Below, in pieces: positions 14,471 through 17,844 of a stretch of 17,844 nt of DNA. Positions within the stretch are counted from its first letter, which is position 1. Each line of letters opens with the position of its first letter. The DNA comes from Ignavibacteria bacterium. GTDB lineage: Bacteria; Bacteroidota; Ignavibacteria; Tepidaquicellales; Tepidaquicellaceae. Under the pieces are notes generated by a model. That model saw only the letters and a list, made by a program, of their open reading frames with translations, was not told the origin of the DNA and did not search any database. A program made the position numbers and the translations under genes. The stretch spans positions 1 to 17,844 of the forward strand of contig JAGPCH010000001.1 in the NCBI GenBank assembly GCA_018058125.1. The letters are read 5' to 3'.

Positions 14471-15576
14471 AACTCTCTTCCCTTCCATTTAATTTTTTTA
14501 CCCGTAATAAAACTCAGCGGAAGAAATAATCCGTAAGCTGCAAAATAGAACATGAATACAATGTAATATTTGTACAAATACTGAAGTTTGAAAATAAATA
14601 TAACTTTGTTTATCAACAATAACTCCGATATGGTTTTCAGTAAAATCAAGATAAGATAGATCTTAACATCGAGATACAGGAATCCGGTTAAAAGAAGTAT
14701 ATTTACTGAAAACAATTCAAATCCCATGAGATATCCCAGCGAATTAATTCCCGTTCCGCCTCTGAACCATCTTCTCTTTTGACTCATTAATTCGGAAACA
14801 TTTTTACAGGGCAATGTTTCTATCAGGCAATTTTTATTAACAGGATATATCACCCTGAATCTATTATCTGAATTTAGTTTTCTCATAAGAGCCAGATCTT
14901 CTGTTACCGAAAAATCCATAGCCGAGTAACCCCCTATACCATTATAAGCTTTCTTTGAGAATGACAGATTATTTCCAAGACAACTTAAAATCATATTCAG
15001 ACCCGAACTTGCAGAAGCAAGAGTAAGAAGATACATCCAGTCAAGACTTTGTAATTTAGAAAATATCCCATTGTCAGTTTTAATTTTAGTAAATCCACAG
15101 ACCATTGCTACATTTTTAGTATAGTATTTTACAGTTGTCCTGACCCAATTAGGGTTAACCTCGCAGTCTGCATCAGTAGATACTATAACATCACCGGTAC
15201 ACTGTTTAATCGCCGTATTCAAAGCGTTCGCTTTACCTTTTAATTTTTCTGACAGACTGACTTCGGAATTAATAATTTTAAAGACAGGATTGTTTTTTGT
15301 TGCGCGGATCATGATCTCATATGTATCATCCGTAGAATTGTCATTAACAAGAATGATCTCAAGAAGCTCAGGGGGATAATCTGTCTTTGCAAGAGAGTTT
15401 ATACAACGTTCAATGTTTTCAGATTCATTTCTGCCTGCCACTATTACACTGACTTTGGGAAAATCGGATGACAGGTTTTTTTTCAGACGGATGGATCTGT
15501 TCAATCCATAAAACAGGATCAGATGTGTAAAAAAATAAAGTATTGTAACTGATGTAAAGAATATATCTGCTGTCAA
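14467..15576 (-). CDS. Membrane-bound family 2 glycosyltransferase
   Basis: This is a 369-residue protein with one N-terminal membrane helix (residues about 5-24) and three or four near the C-terminus (about 283-355). The GT-A domain between them shows PKVSVIVAGRNESENIERCI (40-59), ILVNDNSTDDT (75-85), GKANALN (114-120), the nucleotide-sugar DxD motif STDADCEV (133-140), the catalytic TED (225-227) and QKRRW (266-270). The QxxRW-type motif and TED are typical of inverting, often processive, GT2 enzymes such as those that make N-acetylglucosamine polymers, beta-glucans or lipid-linked sugars. The sugar and acceptor cannot be read from sequence. The start is TTG, as no ATG exists before the N-terminal helix. 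It abuts an intrinsic terminator that belongs to the upstream protease gene. It converges on the barrel gene. Confidence 0.88.
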   Translation of the reverse strand: MTADIFFTSVTILYFFTHLILFYGLNRSIRLKKNLSSDFPKVSVIVAGRNESENIERCINSLAKTDYPPELLEIILVNDNSTDDTYEIMIRATKNNPVFKIINSEVSLSEKLKGKANALNTAIKQCTGDVIVSTDADCEVNPNWVRTTVKYYTKNVAMVCGFTKIKTDNGIFSKLQSLDWMYLLTLASASSGLNMILSCLGNNLSFSKKAYNGIGGYSAMDFSVTEDLALMRKLNSDNRFRVIYPVNKNCLIETLPCKNVSELMSQKRRWFRGGTGINSLGYLMGFELFSVNILLLTGFLYLDVKIYLILILLKTISELLLINKVIFIFKLQYLYKYYIVFMFYFAAYGLFLPLSFITGKKIKWKGREF

Positions 15577-15579
15577 ATT

Positions 15580-15613
15580 AAAAAGGTGATTATCTTTTTA
15601 TAAGATAATCACC
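15580..15613 (-). terminator. Intrinsic terminator after the M6 protease gene, abutting the glycosyltransferase start
   Basis: GGTGATTATCTT (15585-15596) and AAGATAATCACC (15602-15613) form a perfect 12-bp stem with a 5-base loop. On the minus strand it is followed by TTTTT (15584-15580). It lies 28 bases behind the protease stop. Only three bases separate the end of the T-run from the TTG start of the glycosyltransferase, so this hairpin is also that gene's leader if any transcript reads through. Confidence 0.88.
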
Positions 15614-15641
15614 CTGATTTAAATTTAATATTTTAAAATAA

Positions 15642-17844
15642 TTATTTTACGACCGCGATCTTGATAACTTCTGTTTCGGTACTGCCGTCAATATCAGCAG
15701 ATACCACGCCGTAATAAATTCCGCTTTGAATATTTGAAACATCCCACTTCACTTCATTATCTGAATTTGAGTTTGAAGTTCCGGGCAGAGTTGTGATCAG
15801 CTCACCGGAAAGATCAAGTATCTTAACACTTACATTTGAAGCGCTTCCATTTAAATAATATCTGATAAAAGTCTGATTGTCATAAACCGGATTCGGCCAG
15901 TTATATACTTTATCCGAAGGAAGTTTACCTGAGTAACTGACGGGAATATTTCCTGTCTGGAAATTATTGTTAGAAAGATATTTATCCTTCAGATAATTTT
16001 TCCATAATACTTTGCTTCCGTCAAACACCACGCCTGTCTTAAATCCGTAAAGATAACCGTCTCCGCTAAGTACTAATATTCCAAGACTGTCATTCAAATT
16101 AGTTATTGCCGGAGTAGATGTAGTTTTTGGTCCTACCAATACGGGAAATCCGGGAAGTATAACACCATTCACACCATAAGCATACAAGTCGCCATTTTCA
16201 GTCACGAAGAGCACGTCATAAATATTATCATTATTAATATCAGCAACAGAAATTCCTGAAGTGATATTTTCATTAAAATCTGCGGGGAAATTTTCTAGGA
16301 GTACACCTGCATAATTTACAGCAAATACTTTATCTCCGTCACTGAATAAAATTTCCTGCTTTCCGTCATTATTTACATCAGCAAGTACGGGAGAATTTGT
16401 TATCTCGGCATAATTATAATTAATTATAATTCTGTTTCCGTTTATAAATATCTCATTATTATTATTAACAATCAAAATATCTACCGAGCTCGGTGAAGTT
16501 ATATTTCCCGTTACTATAAATTTGTTTGTCTGGGTTATGAAATTAAAAGTATCTCCTGCTGCTTTGGAAAACTGCTGAATACTTCCCGCTACAGAGTCAA
16601 CATTAAAATTAACACCGTCTGCATTATATTTTATAATCTTTCCGTTATTCTTTCCGGCATACACAAAATCTGTTGCTTCCAGAGCAAACTGCGGACAGCT
16701 TGTAATACCCCCGCCAAGAGAAAATGCATTTATACCAAGATTATTTTTGAATGCTATTCCGGTATCGGATAATGCGATCACATATTTATGATTTGTCGTA
16801 GTATTGGTTGCCGGAATGTATTTCCCATAATTATTCAAAAACAAACCATTGGCAGATCCTGAATCCAAAGGATCTCCGTTACTCATAAATCCGTAAATAC
16901 TTCCATTGGAATTCACAAATATTTCTTCACTGTTATCACCCGAATAATCAAAGGCAATCGCCTGAGAATTACCGCTTGTATCAACACCTACATTTTTCGG
17001 AAAATTATTGATCGGACTAAGCTGAGGAATACCGATTGAAACTCTGAATGTCATCAGAGTATCAATCGCAGAAAAATTATCAATTACAATATTATTGTTT
17101 GCATTGGAGTAGCTTAATGAATTTGGATAAGTAGTGGGTCCGAATTTATTCTGATAAATCGAAGACGGAACCAGATGATTCCCATTAAACCAGTAATCAA
17201 CCGGTGATCCATCCGGAGTTATGCTTCCAAATGGTGTTGAGAAAGTAACTCCTATATCCTGAGCGCCCTTGGCTTCTTCAAGATCCACACCTTTGTGATT
17301 AATATCATTATTGATCGTATTGGTTGATATTCTGGCATCAATCACATTTTCATCAATATGCCAGATGAGTACTCCGCCTTTGTAATTGTTAGTGGCATCA
17401 ATTAATCCTGGCAGACTCCAGTCAAATGTTTCTACATCAGTTATATTACCGCTTAATTTGTAAAGACTTGTATAGGAATTAGAGTAATAAAATCCATCCT
17501 CGCTATCCTGCGGATAATTTGTCGAATCAAAAAATGTCCTGTTATGCGAATAGATCCTTACGCCATTATTTTCCGGATCCCTGTTCCTGTTTTCCACAAG
17601 AAAATATTCCTGACTGCTCATCAGCACTTTGAATATTGTAGAATCACGGCTTATATCCTTGGAGCTTGTCGGAATTTTAAAATTTTGCATACCGGTAGAT
17701 ACGACAACAGGATCAACCCACCCAAGATAAATTTTTTCCCAGGCTGATGGCTCAGGCGGAAAGAAACCATTATAGCTGAATAAAGATTGACCATCCATTA
17801 ATCCGAATCTTCCAATTGCAGTTACCCCGGTAGAAGTATTAAAC
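15642..17844 (-). CDS. Partial M6-family metalloprotease-like secreted protein with FG-GAP-type repeats and T9SS-type C-terminus
   Basis: The frame is open to the right edge, so the N-terminus is missing; the first Met (17798) is internal, preceded by sequence reading NTSTGVTAIGRFGLMDG. That stretch, followed by GFFPPEPSAWEKIYLGW, is what comes just behind the HExxH zinc site in M6 (immune inhibitor A-like) peptidases, so the catalytic helix should lie a few dozen residues outside the window. EYFLVENRNRDP, GGVLIWHIDENVID and HKGVDLEEAKGAQDI continue the M6 domain. From roughly the middle, FG-GAP/VCBS-like repeats occur (VLADVNNDGKQEILFSDG, VADINNDNIYDVLFVTENG). The last 90 residues or so (YNWPNPVYDNQTFIRYYL, VSVKILDLSGELI, IQSGIYYGVV, ending IKIAVVK) are a divergent T9SS sorting domain without NYPNPFNP. 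A secreted or surface protease is likely; activity cannot be judged without the active site. Confidence 0.85.
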   Translation of the reverse strand, partial: FNTSTGVTAIGRFGLMDGQSLFSYNGFFPPEPSAWEKIYLGWVDPVVVSTGMQNFKIPTSSKDISRDSTIFKVLMSSQEYFLVENRNRDPENNGVRIYSHNRTFFDSTNYPQDSEDGFYYSNSYTSLYKLSGNITDVETFDWSLPGLIDATNNYKGGVLIWHIDENVIDARISTNTINNDINHKGVDLEEAKGAQDIGVTFSTPFGSITPDGSPVDYWFNGNHLVPSSIYQNKFGPTTYPNSLSYSNANNNIVIDNFSAIDTLMTFRVSIGIPQLSPINNFPKNVGVDTSGNSQAIAFDYSGDNSEEIFVNSNGSIYGFMSNGDPLDSGSANGLFLNNYGKYIPATNTTTNHKYVIALSDTGIAFKNNLGINAFSLGGGITSCPQFALEATDFVYAGKNNGKIIKYNADGVNFNVDSVAGSIQQFSKAAGDTFNFITQTNKFIVTGNITSPSSVDILIVNNNNEIFINGNRIIINYNYAEITNSPVLADVNNDGKQEILFSDGDKVFAVNYAGVLLENFPADFNENITSGISVADINNDNIYDVLFVTENGDLYAYGVNGVILPGFPVLVGPKTTSTPAITNLNDSLGILVLSGDGYLYGFKTGVVFDGSKVLWKNYLKDKYLSNNNFQTGNIPVSYSGKLPSDKVYNWPNPVYDNQTFIRYYLNGSASNVSVKILDLSGELITTLPGTSNSNSDNEVKWDVSNIQSGIYYGVVSADIDGSTETEVIKIAVVK

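Overview
The window reads as a piece of an AT-rich genome from the Ignavibacteria/Chlorobi side of the Bacteroidota-like bacteria. The main reason is the run of large secreted proteins that end in a type IX secretion (T9SS) sorting domain with the NYPNPFNP signature and a terminal ...K(R/K)M-hydrophobic-K tail. Other pointers are the Bacteroidota-style MerR regulator, outer-membrane and lipoprotein signals, and mostly weak Shine-Dalgarno sequences. Taxonomic placement is inference from protein style, not from a marker gene. There are no rRNA or tRNA genes, CRISPR arrays, transposases, phage genes or recognisable defence genes.

Region 1 (1-9025, + strand) holds five consecutive genes for exported beta-propeller proteins: a left-truncated Ycf48/BNR-type protein, a two-component-regulator-type propeller, a seven-blade BNR propeller, an SBBP-like propeller, and another two-component-regulator-type propeller. 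Four end in a T9SS sorting domain. The fourth in order instead ends in a 176-residue module finishing in two dockerin-like calcium loops. The gap after that gene begins with twelve tandem 7-bp units. A second heptamer-like block lies inside the sorting-domain coding sequence of two neighbouring genes and is almost identical in DNA although the flanking codons have diverged. A strong bidirectional terminator (9066-9101) closes the region.

Region 2 (9138-9740) has a MerR-family regulator on the minus strand and the divergent intergenic region before the next + strand cluster.

Region 3 (9741-14470, + strand) is a compact, probably co-transcribed set. It holds a lipoprotein with the amidohydrolase fold in which the metal-binding histidines have been replaced, then prmC (release-factor glutamine methyltransferase, with no standard start codon where its N-terminus should begin), dtd (D-aminoacyl-tRNA deacylase, ATGA overlap), a Rossmann/DUF2520 protein, and a small outer-membrane barrel-like protein. 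PrmC and Dtd are both translation-quality functions; the others have no obvious shared pathway.

Region 4 (14467-17844, - strand) contains an M6-type secreted metalloprotease whose catalytic N-terminal part lies beyond the right edge, followed by an intrinsic terminator that directly abuts the TTG start of a membrane-bound family-2 glycosyltransferase. The glycosyltransferase converges on the barrel gene with stop codons that share a TTAA. No gene-free stretch exceeds 300 bases; the longest is 6410-6673.

I did not find a clearly new multi-gene system. The best leads are the histidine-less amidohydrolase lipoprotein, the heptamer block homogenised inside T9SS sorting domains, and the alternative dockerin-type C-terminal module.
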